Below are positions 32,716 to 42,326 of a stretch of DNA of 64,000 nt, piece after piece. Location: assembly GCA_015068235.1 (NCBI GenBank), contig SVKY01000001.1, positions 93,281 to 157,280 of the forward strand, read 5' to 3'. A program made the translations under genes and the position numbers. Each line of letters starts with the position of its first letter. The stretch's first letter is position 1. The DNA is from Oscillospiraceae bacterium. Its GTDB lineage: Bacteria > Bacillota > Clostridia > Oscillospirales > Oscillospiraceae. Below the pieces are notes generated by a model. That model had not been told where the DNA came from. It saw only the letters and a program-made list of their open reading frames with translations, and made no database searches.

Positions 32716-33351
32716 ATGCAGCTCAAGAAAGTTTCTAAGGCGATGCTTCGTCGTCTGCCGGGATATTTAGATTATCTGAAATCACTGCCAGAAAATGCTT
32801 CTGCCAACATTTCTGCAAGAACGATGGCTGATGCCCTTGGTCTTGGTGATGTATTGGTACGCAAGGATCTTGCGATGGTTTCAGACGGCGGTCGCTGCAA
32901 GACAGGTCACCTGCGTGAAACTCTGATCAAGGACATTGAGGATTTTTTGGACTATAATAAGAGAGCTGACGCAATTTTGATCGGTGCCGGTAAACTCGGT
33001 CAGGCACTCATGGGCTATGACGGATTTGAAGGCTACGGCTTGAATATTTTGGCAGGATTTGACATTGCACCGACTTGCACGCAGACCGATTCGGGTAAGC
33101 CGATCTACAGCATCGATGCTTTGGAGGATTTCTGTCATAAGAATGATGTACGGATCGGTATTATCACCGTACCATCCAGTCACGCACAGCAGGCATGCGA
33201 TATGCTGATCGCCTGTGGCATTAAGGCAATTTGGAATTTTGCACCTGTACATCTGCGTGTAGCAAAACATATTCTTGTCCAAAACGAAAATCTTGCTGTT
33301 TCATTGACCGCTTTGCGTATGCAGCTAAAGGGTCAGCTCAACGACGAATAA
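32716..33351 (+). CDS. rex: Redox-sensing transcriptional repressor Rex
   Basis: 211 residues. The N-terminal winged helix (SARTMADALGLGDVLVRKDL) binds operators, and the Rossmann domain has the NAD(H)-binding IGAGKLGQAL motif plus a C-terminal swapped helix. It derepresses fermentation and hydrogenase genes when NADH rises. It directly follows hydA with only a hairpin between, so it is likely co-transcribed. GGAGG precedes the start. Confidence 0.96.
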   Translation: MQLKKVSKAMLRRLPGYLDYLKSLPENASANISARTMADALGLGDVLVRKDLAMVSDGGRCKTGHLRETLIKDIEDFLDYNKRADAILIGAGKLGQALMGYDGFEGYGLNILAGFDIAPTCTQTDSGKPIYSIDALEDFCHKNDVRIGIITVPSSHAQQACDMLIACGIKAIWNFAPVHLRVAKHILVQNENLAVSLTALRMQLKGQLNDE

Positions 33352-33355
33352 AAAA

Positions 33356-33384
33356 TCAGCCGCACGTCTCTTTCGTGCGGCTAT
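33356..33384 (+). terminator. Hairpin between rex and the TM1266-like gene
   Basis: AGCCGCACG and CGTGCGGCT flank a short loop, followed by ATTATTGG. The T tail is poor, so this is likely a partial terminator or processing stem. Confidence 0.5.
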
Positions 33385-33398
33385 TATTGGAGGTTATT

Positions 33399-33662
33399 AT
33401 GGAAACACGTGTTGCGGTCATGAGTATCATCGTTGAAGATGAAAACATGGTCGATAAACTCAATGCTATTTTGCATGATTACGGCGAATTTATCATCGGA
33501 AGAATGGGACTTCCCTACCGCAAACGCAATATCAATATCATTTCCATCGCCATCGATGCACCGCAGAATACCATTTCCGCTTTGGCAGGAAAGATCGGTA
33601 CCTTGAGTGGCGTCAGTGTAAAAACTGCATACTCCGCAGTAGCAAATGACGAACAGGCATGA
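33399..33662 (+). CDS. TM1266-type iron-only hydrogenase system regulator
   Basis: 87 residues, starting METRVAVMSIIVEDENMVDK after GGAGG. The sequence (YGEFIIGRMGLPYRKRNINI, ALAGKIGTLSGVSVKTAYSA) fits the small ACT-like family found beside [FeFe] hydrogenase genes. It is thought to be a regulator, with no known ligand. Overlaps the next gene by four bases. Confidence 0.88.
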   Translation: METRVAVMSIIVEDENMVDKLNAILHDYGEFIIGRMGLPYRKRNINIISIAIDAPQNTISALAGKIGTLSGVSVKTAYSAVANDEQA

Positions 33663-34372
33663 AAAGGATCCTAATCATTTTATTAACACTAATCATGCTT
33701 GTCGGCTGTAATGAGGAACTAAAACCAACTGACCATGATTTTCTGATAAATGGCGATTGGAAAGGCTTTGATTCCGATTGCAGCTATGCTATCTCGTTCA
33801 GCGAGAACGAAAGCGTGAAAATCAGCTGTGAATGCGGCGATCATATAAAAGAATCCGCACTTGTCAGCAAATTCAGTTATCAAAAAAGCGATCACATGAT
33901 CAAGCTGTACGATAAGCATGATAAGTTACTGGAAAGCGGAAGTATCTTATATTCCGACCATTCCTACTTGATCATTGAGATGTGGGATAACGTATTTGTA
34001 TATGAAAATCAGAATGCTGCTCTGACTATGCCGAACGAAGCAGCGCAGCATCATTTTGAAAACTATCACAAAGTTCTGCCCGAGCTGACGATTTTGGAGC
34101 ATGCAGACGATAAGCTCACGGTTTCAGCCTCGGATTATGATGCCGATGCTGCCGATCAGTACGAAGTATGGGAGCTTCCGCTTTCAGACGAGGTGGAATA
34201 TTTGTCGATTTCCGTAACAAGTGATTCAGAAAGCTCGATTGTAGATGTCAGCGCACTGAGCGATGATGATATTGCTTATATCGGCGATTTTTATAATATT
34301 GCGTATTTGGCAATTTCCGCAGAAGGACGGGTTACATCTGTTATTTTCTACGGCGAAGTGATCAGTGAATAA
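33659..34372 (+). CDS. Uncharacterised lipoprotein in the hydrogenase operon
   Basis: 237 residues. The N-terminus MKRILIILLTLIMLVGC has a lipobox. The exported body is acidic and beta-rich (WKGFDSDCSYAISFSENESV, DYDADAADQYEVWELPL). No known domain is apparent. Its ATG overlaps the previous stop, so it is translated in the same operon, which is curious given the cytoplasmic hydrogenase functions. Last gene before a strong terminator. Confidence 0.75.
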   Translation: MKRILIILLTLIMLVGCNEELKPTDHDFLINGDWKGFDSDCSYAISFSENESVKISCECGDHIKESALVSKFSYQKSDHMIKLYDKHDKLLESGSILYSDHSYLIIEMWDNVFVYENQNAALTMPNEAAQHHFENYHKVLPELTILEHADDKLTVSASDYDADAADQYEVWELPLSDEVEYLSISVTSDSESSIVDVSALSDDDIAYIGDFYNIAYLAISAEGRVTSVIFYGEVISE

Positions 34373-34376
34373 TTCA

Positions 34377-34413
34377 ACAGGGTGAGGTCGATCGACCTCA
34401 CCCTGTTTTTTTA
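34377..34413 (+). terminator. Terminator at the end of the hydrogenase-lipoprotein operon
   Basis: A perfect self-complementary hairpin (arms CAGGGTGAGGTCG/CGACCTCACCCTG) followed by a T7 run on the plus strand. The convergent large gene ends inside the T run. Confidence 0.92.
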
Positions 34414-37400
34414 TTGCTTCAAGCTTAACATATAGGCTGCAACAGCATCGCCATAAGTCAGCATTGCATTGACCATAGCAATTTCGTCTTCTGTTGCATT
34501 AGTCTTTGCACGAGCTTGAGCGACGTAGCTTTCTACACTCCAAGAAACCGTTTTAGAAATTACCTTCTCGCCTTCATAGAACGTTGCATTGATAACCTCT
34601 CGCATTTCCTTCGCACCGACATCCTCATAGACTGCCGAGAACATGATGTTGCCCTTGTTAGTGGTTGGAATTTCAGCAAGGACTTTACCTTCAGAATCTG
34701 TGATGACACACTTAATTGCATCGGGAGCAGTCGCCGTGGTATAAACGCAAGACAGGTTCAACTGAACTCTCGAAGTAACGGTAATGCTGGTATTCACGCT
34801 CACGCCCTCACCTGTTGCCGAAGAATGGTCAACTGCTTCAGGAATTTCTTGCGTTGCGTATGCAAGCTGTTCTTCTGATAGATCAGCGGTCACTAAATTC
34901 TCCGTGTTATAACCCAAGCGAGCCTGTGCAGCTGCACCGTATTTCAGCATATCCACTGCCATGGTTTTCAGCTCAGGAATGGAAGTTTCTGCGTCGATCT
35001 TGCTGACCAAGAAGCTCTTGATGGAATCAACGACGGTATTGCCGTAATAGATCGTGCCATCTTCACCAACGGCATAAAGCGTGGTGGAGAAGTTATCGCC
35101 CATTTCCTTAGCATTGATGCCCTTATAAGTCACCTGATACATGAGTGCTTCGCCTGTTGCAGGATTGACCTTGGCAGTCATCTGTTCACGGTCTGCGGTG
35201 ATACCGTAAATCGTGGTAACAGGCTCGCCGCCTGCAACATCCTTCTTGACCTCAAGATAGAAATCAGTGTAAGAGTTTACATCTGCTCCCATGATATTAT
35301 AGCTGACAGCCATCTCAGCACCTACGGAGATGGACATCGTGAACTTCAAGGTCTCTTTCGGCTCGTATTTCGGCGCAACGATCTCGATCGCTCCGCATAG
35401 GCATACACCATCATAGTATATATGCTCTGTCGTCAGATCATAGTCATCACACACCCTGCAGGTGATCGTATGGTCTTCACCATTGTTCGTAAATTGATAG
35501 CTGTGACCGAGTGCCGATGTAATATCGTCAGTATAGCTGTCACCACAAGCGCTACAAGCATAATTCGTATAACCATCCGAAGTGCAAGTAGGTGCAGTAA
35601 CGATCGTCTCATAGCAATGTCCAAGGGCTGCAACCTCGCTCTGCGTAATGAGAACCTCATTACAGATTGAACAATGAGATCCTTCCGTCAAACCGCTCTT
35701 GGTACAAGTCGGTGCAACCGCTGAATCCGTCACGATCGTATGATCCAGCATTGCGATTTCTTCTGTTTTTACCACAGAGCAATCTCCGCAGGTAAATTCC
35801 AGCACACCAGCTTGTGTGCAGTTCGCCTCTTTTGTCACAATTCCTTCGCTCCATTGATGCGTCTGCTCTGCCGAAAATCCGCAATCACAGGAAGCAATAT
35901 GTTGACTTTCGGAAAGATTTTCATAACTCAGTACATGCCCCATTTCCAAGAATACAGGATAATATGTCATGTCGGAAGCGATATTTTCAAGTTCTGCTAC
36001 GTTACCCTCGGCATCTTCCCAATGTGAGAAGGTATAATGGTACAACTCGCCATAGCTTCTCGTCGGAATCTGCTCCGAATAGCTGATGGCTTCGCCGTAG
36101 GTCTGCACTGTTTGGAGAATTTCTGTGCCGCCAAAGTCCATAAATTTAACCGTGTACGGCTGAATGGGAGCATTTTCAAGGCTCCCTATGTAGAAATAGT
36201 CAATGCTCATTGACGAGTTAAGGAAACCTCTGACCGAAATGCGGAATCTTGTTAGATCATAGATCGACCAATTCGACGGGATCGGCCATGCCTGAACGAC
36301 ATATTCTCCGACTTTTTCCACATTGATCGGTGTCCAACTCGTCCCCTGATAGGTTTGGCTGAAATTATTCCAACCGTAAACTGTCAACGTCGGCTCTGTT
36401 GATGCATTGATCTGCTCATCATATTCATTCACTCTATAGCGAATTTGAAGAACATCACCGGACTTCGGCGTAAAGTAGAGCGGATCAACTGTGCAATCGG
36501 GTGCAATTGATGTCTGAACAAATTGATTATGGTTTGTTAAGGCTGTTGTACCAACCGTAAAATTCAGCGCACCATTGGAAATATTCGCATCGGTCAGATC
36601 GGTAGACACATACCAATGCTGCATGGTGTCGTAATTATAGTCACGATAAGTGATATTGTCGTATCGCAGATCGGATGCTGCATCGTCTTCAAAATCGAAC
36701 AGCAGCGTATCAGTCTGTGCAGGTCCAATATAGATGTAATCAAACGTCACCTTTCCGCTTCCCAAGCCGTAGAAATTGAACATCATACCGTCAATGGCTT
36801 CATAGGTCGTAAATTTCTTACCTGTCAGCGGAATTTTTAATGTAAAGTATTCACCATCACCACTGCCGCCTGTGAGATATTCTGAGTCGATCGCAGCAAG
36901 AATGCTTTCCTTCCACTCGTTCGGTTCGCCTGCACTCGACCATAGGTCAGCGCCGACAGGATGGTAGAAGAATCGCAAATATTGACTTGTCACACTCTCG
37001 GAGTAATTGTCAGCTCCCTCAAGCTTCATACGAACCTGAAGCACCTCGGCATCAGACGGATCATAGTAGAAATTCTTCGTGATCTCAGATGACTCACTGC
37101 CCCATTTGAAGGTTTTGTTCTCACCGACAGGCTCCAAAACACTGACAGAGCTTTTTGAAGTAAAGTCCATTGTCATTGTGCCTGCCTGATGGTCGATTGA
37201 CAATGGCATATCCAAATTGGTCGTCCAATTGGAAACAACATCATAGTTATAACCGTTATAGACCGAAGTAGCGTAACGTCTTGTTGCCTCGGCATCGTTC
37301 GTAAAATCGAAGAAAATATTTTGATTGCTTCTCGACGGTGCTGTTTCAGAAGGTCCAATATAGAGATAGTCTAAGCTATAGCTTGCAGAAAGATTCGTTG

Positions 37401-40131
37401 ATCCATGCTGGAAAATATCAAAGCGCACCTTTTGCAGTGTCTGCCCCACAAAAGCATCCAATGAGCCCAAATCAAAAATCTGATATTCTCCTGTAAAGGC
37501 ATCAGCGCTCGAAAGCTGATTTGCTTCAGCAAATTTCGGATTCTGATCGGTTGTAATATAAACCGCAGTTTTTTGGGTGCTTCCCGCAGTAATTTCACCC
37601 TTCAAGCGCAGCTCCATAATATCACCCGATTGGATTACATATTCCTGCTGCATTGCTTTGTTCATATAAACATAAGCATCACGGTTTTCAACACTGCCAC
37701 TCATCGTACCCAAACCCAAGGTATCGATATTCGCAGTGAGTACGCCTGTAGAGGTGTTCGTTGACACCCAATCCGATTCAGAAATTTTCTCGCTCGTCGG
37801 CAAGAAGTCTAACAGCACAAATTTATTCTCTCGCTGTCCACAGGCGCAAATGCCATCTTCATATGTATGCTTCACATATAAAATATTGTCGCAACGATCG
37901 CACAAAACGGTATGTGTCCCATCGCCATAGTTAACACCCAAAGATAGATTGCCGCCACAGCAAGCACAAATATTCTCAGGCAAAGCCTCTGTCGCTGTTC
38001 CATCGATCAAAGCTTGTGCGCCGCTGGGCAGGATCTTGGTCACACTTTTTCCATCTGCATAGCTGACAGTGCCGTTTGAAACGCTCCAATCGGTAAGCTG
38101 CGGACAAAGGGCCGCTAAATTACTGCTCGTCAGATAGACATTCGAGCCATTGGCAAGATAACCAAACATTGCCTCAATGCTTGCCAGATTCGCAGCAACG
38201 GTATTCGTTGCATCGGTCGCCAACGTAAAGCTCTCACCGTTCGTATATCCAATCTCAAAATTGAAGCGGAACGAACGTGTGCTTTGCGCGCCTATCGCAT
38301 CGGCAGTATCCACTGCGGCAAAGCAATCTGCAAGCTTCACATCCGAAACGACCGTAGTGCTTTGATTCTGATGATCTAAAAATACCAGCATGCCGGTTTC
38401 GGCATTTGCACTGCCCTTTCCAAGGCTGACGCAGCGAGTCATCTCCAAATTACCGACCGTCAAACCGACCAAACCGGCAGACCACTTCCCTGCGCCCGAA
38501 AGATCGCCGATAAATGCGCAATCGGTCAATTTTACAGCAGTGTTGATGTTGAGCTGGGCAAGGAAGCCGCCGGCGCGCATACCCGCAAAGGTACATTCGC
38601 TGACACAACGGTTAAAATGCGTTGTGCCATTTTTGACATACGCTACAAATCCACCGGCACGATATTTCGTGCTGTCCACGCTGACCTCCATGCGCACATA
38701 AACATTCTCAAACAAGCATTCTCCGCTTGTTACCACCGCAAACGTTGCCGCTGAGTTGGAGCCTGTCAGTCGAACAGAGCCATCACAGACTCTCAAATTG
38801 CAAATTGTTGCATCTGCAAGCTCCTCAAACAATGCGAGCGTACCACTATCGGCAAAGAGGGACAAATTCTTGATCTGATGACCGCAGCCATCAAATGTTC
38901 CGCTGAATTTCGGAATCTTTGTCCATTGCACACCAACCATGTCAATGTCTCTGACAAGCTTCACGGTCTTTCCTGCAAAAGTGTCCGTTTGACATGCAAG
39001 ACTAAACGCCAGCATATCCGCAGCGGTACCGATATAATAAATACCATCGTCGGCACAATCCCATTGCTCTGTGGCAGTGGTCTGCTGAACATCATAGGTT
39101 ACGGAGTCCGTAATACGGCGTTCCAAATCGATCTTCACGCCGTAATAATAGGGCGCAGTGTTTCCCGTATCCACGCCGATAAAATTGCTCGTTGCTCCCG
39201 ATGGGGTGATCAAAAGCTCACGGAAGCCCCAAAACGCGTCGATATTAGCTTGCAGGCTTGCCTGCTGTGTTTCCGTAAGCTCCTTGCTCTCGTAGCCCCA
39301 GCGCGAAGGCTCGCCTTCAACATTCGAGGCGTTCATCGCGCCTGAACGAGCGAACGTGCCCGTCATTGCATAAGGCTTATTGCCCCATTTGGAGCTGTAG
39401 GTGACATTATTCATATGGTTATGTCCGCCAAATAAGCCCTTAATGCGATCATTGTTCTTCACGAGCGAATTAAACGCATCGCTTTCTTGACTGGCGCTGA
39501 AATAATGTGACACAAGCCACACATCGTCATCGGGATACGCCGCCATAGCCTCTTTGACAAACTCAACATCGGTTTGTGTGTAGGTCGAATTTTCAGTGGC
39601 ATTGGGCTCCAAATAACTATTAAAATTATCGGTCATGATAAAAAGATTTCCCTCAATGCTGAATGCGCACTGACGATCATTACCGACGTAGCCCTTCCAC
39701 TGATCGTTATTATACTGTTCATGATTGCCTGCCAGTATAAAATACGGTACACCTTCAGGTAACTGCGAGACATACTCATTCATAAATTTTTCGGTATAGC
39801 TGACCTTATTTGAGCCCATGTAGGTTCCTGCGATCGCACCGTTCGCATAATAATGATCAAGCGATACGTCACCATTGATGATGATCAGGTCGATCGGATC
39901 TCTCTCGTGTTCGGCGTTGATCGAGTCTAACCAAAGCTGCAAACGGTCCTCGTTCTTAACGCCATAATATTTCGAAGAACCTACATGATGCATATCCGAG
40001 GTAATGATCACACGCAGTTCGCCATCAAGGGATGTATCCTCCGTCAATGCAGCATTGCTGACAGGTAGCAGCGAAACAATGAGCAAGCTCGCAAGCAAAA
40101 AGCTCATCATTCTTCTAAATAATCCTTTCAT
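34411..40131 (-). CDS. Giant secreted metallophosphoesterase with multiple surface modules
   Basis: 1,906 residues. A signal peptide (MKGLFRRMMSFLLASLLIVS) precedes a calcineurin-like phosphoesterase at about 40-290, whose metal-binding blocks are all visible: SDMHH, NGDVSLDH, AGNHEQ and GGHNHMN. Beyond it are a GLUG-like repeat region (about 380-620), a Cys-rich CACCGGN/CDRCD segment, three similar beta-sandwich modules each ending DYLYIGP/DYIYIGP/DYFYIGS, an InlB-type repeat (VKFMDFGGTEI), several C-x2-CG repeats, and a C-terminal pair of homologous units (GINAKEMGDNF; DVGAKEMREVI). No LPXTG, SLH or dockerin is seen. The start at 40131 follows GGAGG. Confidence 0.9.
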   Translation of the reverse strand: MKGLFRRMMSFLLASLLIVSLLPVSNAALTEDTSLDGELRVIITSDMHHVGSSKYYGVKNEDRLQLWLDSINAEHERDPIDLIIINGDVSLDHYYANGAIAGTYMGSNKVSYTEKFMNEYVSQLPEGVPYFILAGNHEQYNNDQWKGYVGNDRQCAFSIEGNLFIMTDNFNSYLEPNATENSTYTQTDVEFVKEAMAAYPDDDVWLVSHYFSASQESDAFNSLVKNNDRIKGLFGGHNHMNNVTYSSKWGNKPYAMTGTFARSGAMNASNVEGEPSRWGYESKELTETQQASLQANIDAFWGFRELLITPSGATSNFIGVDTGNTAPYYYGVKIDLERRITDSVTYDVQQTTATEQWDCADDGIYYIGTAADMLAFSLACQTDTFAGKTVKLVRDIDMVGVQWTKIPKFSGTFDGCGHQIKNLSLFADSGTLALFEELADATICNLRVCDGSVRLTGSNSAATFAVVTSGECLFENVYVRMEVSVDSTKYRAGGFVAYVKNGTTHFNRCVSECTFAGMRAGGFLAQLNINTAVKLTDCAFIGDLSGAGKWSAGLVGLTVGNLEMTRCVSLGKGSANAETGMLVFLDHQNQSTTVVSDVKLADCFAAVDTADAIGAQSTRSFRFNFEIGYTNGESFTLATDATNTVAANLASIEAMFGYLANGSNVYLTSSNLAALCPQLTDWSVSNGTVSYADGKSVTKILPSGAQALIDGTATEALPENICACCGGNLSLGVNYGDGTHTVLCDRCDNILYVKHTYEDGICACGQRENKFVLLDFLPTSEKISESDWVSTNTSTGVLTANIDTLGLGTMSGSVENRDAYVYMNKAMQQEYVIQSGDIMELRLKGEITAGSTQKTAVYITTDQNPKFAEANQLSSADAFTGEYQIFDLGSLDAFVGQTLQKVRFDIFQHGSTNLSASYSLDYLYIGPSETAPSRSNQNIFFDFTNDAEATRRYATSVYNGYNYDVVSNWTTNLDMPLSIDHQAGTMTMDFTSKSSVSVLEPVGENKTFKWGSESSEITKNFYYDPSDAEVLQVRMKLEGADNYSESVTSQYLRFFYHPVGADLWSSAGEPNEWKESILAAIDSEYLTGGSGDGEYFTLKIPLTGKKFTTYEAIDGMMFNFYGLGSGKVTFDYIYIGPAQTDTLLFDFEDDAASDLRYDNITYRDYNYDTMQHWYVSTDLTDANISNGALNFTVGTTALTNHNQFVQTSIAPDCTVDPLYFTPKSGDVLQIRYRVNEYDEQINASTEPTLTVYGWNNFSQTYQGTSWTPINVEKVGEYVVQAWPIPSNWSIYDLTRFRISVRGFLNSSMSIDYFYIGSLENAPIQPYTVKFMDFGGTEILQTVQTYGEAISYSEQIPTRSYGELYHYTFSHWEDAEGNVAELENIASDMTYYPVFLEMGHVLSYENLSESQHIASCDCGFSAEQTHQWSEGIVTKEANCTQAGVLEFTCGDCSVVKTEEIAMLDHTIVTDSAVAPTCTKSGLTEGSHCSICNEVLITQSEVAALGHCYETIVTAPTCTSDGYTNYACSACGDSYTDDITSALGHSYQFTNNGEDHTITCRVCDDYDLTTEHIYYDGVCLCGAIEIVAPKYEPKETLKFTMSISVGAEMAVSYNIMGADVNSYTDFYLEVKKDVAGGEPVTTIYGITADREQMTAKVNPATGEALMYQVTYKGINAKEMGDNFSTTLYAVGEDGTIYYGNTVVDSIKSFLVSKIDAETSIPELKTMAVDMLKYGAAAQARLGYNTENLVTADLSEEQLAYATQEIPEAVDHSSATGEGVSVNTSITVTSRVQLNLSCVYTTATAPDAIKCVITDSEGKVLAEIPTTNKGNIMFSAVYEDVGAKEMREVINATFYEGEKVISKTVSWSVESYVAQARAKTNATEDEIAMVNAMLTYGDAVAAYMLSLKQ

Positions 40132-40169
40132 AAGCAACCTCCAAAACCTTCGTATATTTAAGTATAAAT

Positions 40170-40198
40170 ATTATACCCGATATCATGATCACTTTCAA
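40170..40198 (-). promoter_or_regulatory. Promoter of the giant metallophosphoesterase gene
   Basis: Minus-strand TTGAAA (40193-40198), a 17-base spacer and perfect TATAAT (40170-40175). The rest of 40199-40334 is AT-rich; ATCTTAAGAT (40227-40236) is the only palindrome I noted. Confidence 0.75.
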
Positions 40199-40334
40199 GC
40201 ATTTTCAAAGGAGAATCTTCATGTGTTTTATCGAAATCTTAAGATAGAATTTCAATTAAACCGCATCTTTTGTCGAATTTATATAAAAATTTTAGAAATT
40301 ATTAAATTTATATATAAAGAATCTTAATTTTTCC

Positions 40335-40363
40335 TTGATTAAAAAAATATTATGTGTTATAAT
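40335..40363 (+). promoter_or_regulatory. Promoter of the LytTR-PAS gene
   Basis: TTGATT (40335-40340), a 17-base spacer and perfect TATAAT (40358-40363). Confidence 0.75.
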
Positions 40364-40408
40364 AAATTAAACTACAGGAAATTTAAGACAAATAAGGAGA
40401 TGAAGATT

Positions 40409-41104
40409 ATGAGAGAGATACTTAGCCGCTTCCTGCATAAGAATCATGTGCAAGAAAAGAACATCAAATATATTATCAGAGAGGATGGTCTGACAAAGAT
40501 TTATCTTGCCGATGACCGCATCATTGAAACCTATCACACCATCAAGTCCTTGAAGGATGTTATGACCGAAGGCGAATTTTTGAATGTCGGTAAGGGCTTG
40601 CTGCTTTCCGTCGCTTATATCGAAGATATTGACCACGGCGTTTATATCATGAGCGATGGCAGAGAATTTCACGGCAGAAAGAGGAATTTCTCCGAGCATG
40701 CGCAGAATAAGGCGCTGATCAAGGCGAAGCACTCAAAGGGTTCCGTTCCGAGTATGGCATCTGACTATGCCATTTTGGACAAAATGCCGATTCCCTTTGC
40801 GATCCTGGAGGTCATGGAGCTGACGGAGAGAAATTTCCCTGAGTTCTACTTCCGTTATTGCAACGAGGAGTTCCTCAAATACCATAATTGCACCATGGAG
40901 GAGATCCTGAACAAGTCACATTTGGAATTTTTCGGTATGGCGATGACGCATCTTTTGGCTGCGTTTGCGGATATTGCTTTCAATGGAGGTAATCGTCTGA
41001 TCCACAACTACAGAGAGGACAACCGCCGTGATTCTACGATGCACTGCTTCCAGCTGCGGGAAAATTTCTGCGCCGTAGCCGTTGTTTCTTGGCAGTATAA
41101 GTAA
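40409..41104 (+). CDS. LytTR-like DNA-binding protein with PAS domain
   Basis: 231 residues. The first half resembles a LytTR domain (IKYIIREDGLTKIYLADDRI, GEFLNVGKGLLLSVAYIEDI, YIMSDGREFHGRKR). The second half looks like a PAS sensor (PIPFAILEVMELTERNFPEF, YFRYCNEEFLKYHNCTMEEI). There is no receiver domain, so it is not a standard response regulator; the PAS part may sense a small ligand directly. The start at 40409 has AAGGAG nine bases upstream. Divergent from the giant secreted protein, which is a plausible but unproven target. Confidence 0.72.
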   Translation: MREILSRFLHKNHVQEKNIKYIIREDGLTKIYLADDRIIETYHTIKSLKDVMTEGEFLNVGKGLLLSVAYIEDIDHGVYIMSDGREFHGRKRNFSEHAQNKALIKAKHSKGSVPSMASDYAILDKMPIPFAILEVMELTERNFPEFYFRYCNEEFLKYHNCTMEEILNKSHLEFFGMAMTHLLAAFADIAFNGGNRLIHNYREDNRRDSTMHCFQLRENFCAVAVVSWQYK

Positions 41105-41108
41105 GCAC

Positions 41109-41145
41109 AAAAAATCCTCTTGGGGTTTTTCCCAAGAGGATTTCA
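41109..41145. terminator. Bidirectional terminator between the LytTR-PAS gene and the aminotransferase
   Basis: AAATCCTCTTGGG and CCCAAGAGGATTT flank GTTTTT, with a T-rich tail on the plus strand and A/T on the other side. The two genes converge here. Confidence 0.85.
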
Positions 41146-41147
41146 TT

Positions 41148-42314
41148 TTATCCCATTTTGGATTTGATGTCCGACAGGCGGTTGAGGGCTTCGTAAAGCG
41201 TCTCGTCCTTCTTTGCAAAATGCATTCTGACGATATTCCCAACGTTTTCCATGAAGAAGGAACTTCCGGGAACGACACCAACACCGACCTTCTGCGCCAT
41301 TTGCTCGCAAAATTCGACGTCTGTCTGTCCTTTTTTCATAAACTGCCCGATGTTTACAAGCACAAAATACGCACCCTGCGGATCGGTATACTCAATGCCG
41401 ATGCGATCCAAGCCCTCGGTGAAGAGCTTCTTCATATGCGCATAATGCGCACCGAATTCCTCATAATAACTCTCCGGCATCTCCAATCCGACCACCGCAG
41501 CCTCCATCAAAGGCGACGCTGCACCAACAGTATTGAAGTCATGGAATTGCTTGATACGATCCATCAAATGCTTCGGCGCAACCGCATAGCCCAAACGCCA
41601 GCCTGTGATGGAATAGGTTTTTGACAGAGAGCTGCACGAGACCGTTCTCTCCCACATGCCGGGCAGGCTGTTCATATAAATATGCTGATGCGGCGCATAA
41701 ACGATGTGCTCATAGACCTCATCCATGATGACATACGTATCATACTTAATTGCAAGTGCCGCGATCTGTTCCAGCTCCGCACGGGTAAATACCTTGCCGC
41801 TCGGATTTGAGGGATTGCAAATCAAAATCGCCTTTGCCCCCTGCTTGAAAGCATCTTCCAGAACGTTGGCATCGTAGTCAAAAGTCGGCGGTACCAACGG
41901 AACAAAGATCGGCTCGCAATCACACAGTAACGTCTGTGCGCGATAGTTTTCGAAGTACGGTGAGAACATGATGACCTTATCCCCCGGATTCGTCAGCGCA
42001 AAGAGTGTGTCCACCATTGCCTCTGTCGAGCCGATGGTCACAACGACTTCTGTTTCGGGATCGATCGTTCTGCCCATAAATCTTCCGCATTTATTTGCCA
42101 AGGCACGACGGAAATTCGGTGCCCCCATGGTGATCGGATACTGATGCGGACCAATTGCGCTGATCTCTGCCAAACGATCGGTCAATGCCTTGGGCGGATC
42201 AAAGTCAGGAAAGCCCTGCGCCAAATTGATCGCATGATTCGCAATGGAAATTCTTGTCATTCTTCGGATCACGGAATCCGTAAAATGCTGTGTTTTTCTG
42301 CTCAGTTCCTGCAT
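41148..42314 (-). CDS. Class I/II PLP-dependent aminotransferase
   Basis: 388 residues. N-terminal INLAQGFPDFDPP, substrate loop, CNPSNPSGKVF, DEVYEH and the PLP-lysine SSLSKTYSITGWRLGYA place it in the aspartate/aromatic/kynurenine-type aminotransferase fold. Which amino acid it uses cannot be decided. As last gene of iorA-iorB-paaK-ACT-aminotransferase it probably supplies the 2-oxo acid (such as an arylpyruvate) for the oxidoreductase. AGGAGG precedes the start. Confidence 0.93.
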   Translation of the reverse strand: MQELSRKTQHFTDSVIRRMTRISIANHAINLAQGFPDFDPPKALTDRLAEISAIGPHQYPITMGAPNFRRALANKCGRFMGRTIDPETEVVVTIGSTEAMVDTLFALTNPGDKVIMFSPYFENYRAQTLLCDCEPIFVPLVPPTFDYDANVLEDAFKQGAKAILICNPSNPSGKVFTRAELEQIAALAIKYDTYVIMDEVYEHIVYAPHQHIYMNSLPGMWERTVSCSSLSKTYSITGWRLGYAVAPKHLMDRIKQFHDFNTVGAASPLMEAAVVGLEMPESYYEEFGAHYAHMKKLFTEGLDRIGIEYTDPQGAYFVLVNIGQFMKKGQTDVEFCEQMAQKVGVGVVPGSSFFMENVGNIVRMHFAKKDETLYEALNRLSDIKSKMG

Positions 42315-42326
42315 AGAGCCTCCTCC

